A stretch of DNA of 8,017 nt, taken from NCBI GenBank assembly GCA_013414745.1, contig CP058707.1:1632324-1640340 (forward strand). The letters are read 5' to 3'. A program made the translations under genes and the position numbers. The DNA is from Bacteroidota bacterium (GTDB lineage Bacteria; Bacteroidota; Bacteroidia; Chitinophagales; Chitinophagaceae). Under the pieces are notes generated by a model that was given only the letters and a program-made list of their open reading frames with translations, was not told the DNA's origin and did no database searches. How positions within the stretch are numbered: the stretch's first letter is position 1; each line of letters opens with the position of its first letter. This document shows, in pieces, positions 8,009 through 8,017 of the stretch.

Positions 8009-8017
8009 ATAAATTAC

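Overview
The window looks like a low-GC Bacteroidota chromosome segment, probably from the Chitinophagales/Saprospirales/Sphingobacteriales side and perhaps from a metagenome. Three things suggest this: a secreted protein built from Ig-like, GEVED and dockerin-like modules; a signal-peptide-bearing propeller/Y_Y_Y sensor kinase of the LytS type with a LytTR response regulator; and TAnnTTTG promoter-like hexamers. I see no RNA genes, insertion sequences, CRISPR arrays or phage genes.

Layout, left to right. (1) 1-347, minus strand: the 5' part of an unrecognised gene that runs off the left edge. (2) 358-383: a rho-independent terminator, minus strand. (3) 406-3124, minus strand: a secreted protein of about 908 aa with two Ig-like + GEVED modules and a C-terminal paired EF-hand (dockerin-like) domain. 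(4) 3125-3535: a divergent intergenic region with overlapping inverted repeats, a possible 45-aa membrane micro-ORF and a possible kinase promoter. (5) 3536-6480, plus strand: a sensor histidine kinase of about 986 aa. (6) 6485-7253, plus strand: its LytTR response regulator, 4 bases downstream, so almost certainly one operon. (7) 7287-7916, minus strand: a YkgJ-type cysteine-cluster protein, convergent with the regulator.

Every gene here is split by frameshifts. I rebuilt each one by hand. In every case the reading frame is restored by adding one or a few bases, often in a homopolymer run, and never needs a base removed. The corrected lengths all come out as whole codons: about 909 for the secreted protein, 987 for the kinase, 258 for the regulator and 211 for the cysteine-cluster protein. 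The best explanation is deletion-type error in an unpolished long-read assembly, not gene decay, so each broken gene is annotated as one full span.

Likely logic: the kinase senses an extracellular or periplasmic signal through its propeller and Y_Y_Y region and phosphorylates the LytTR regulator. The regulator might act on the shared intergenic region and the divergent surface protein, but that link is inference from position only.
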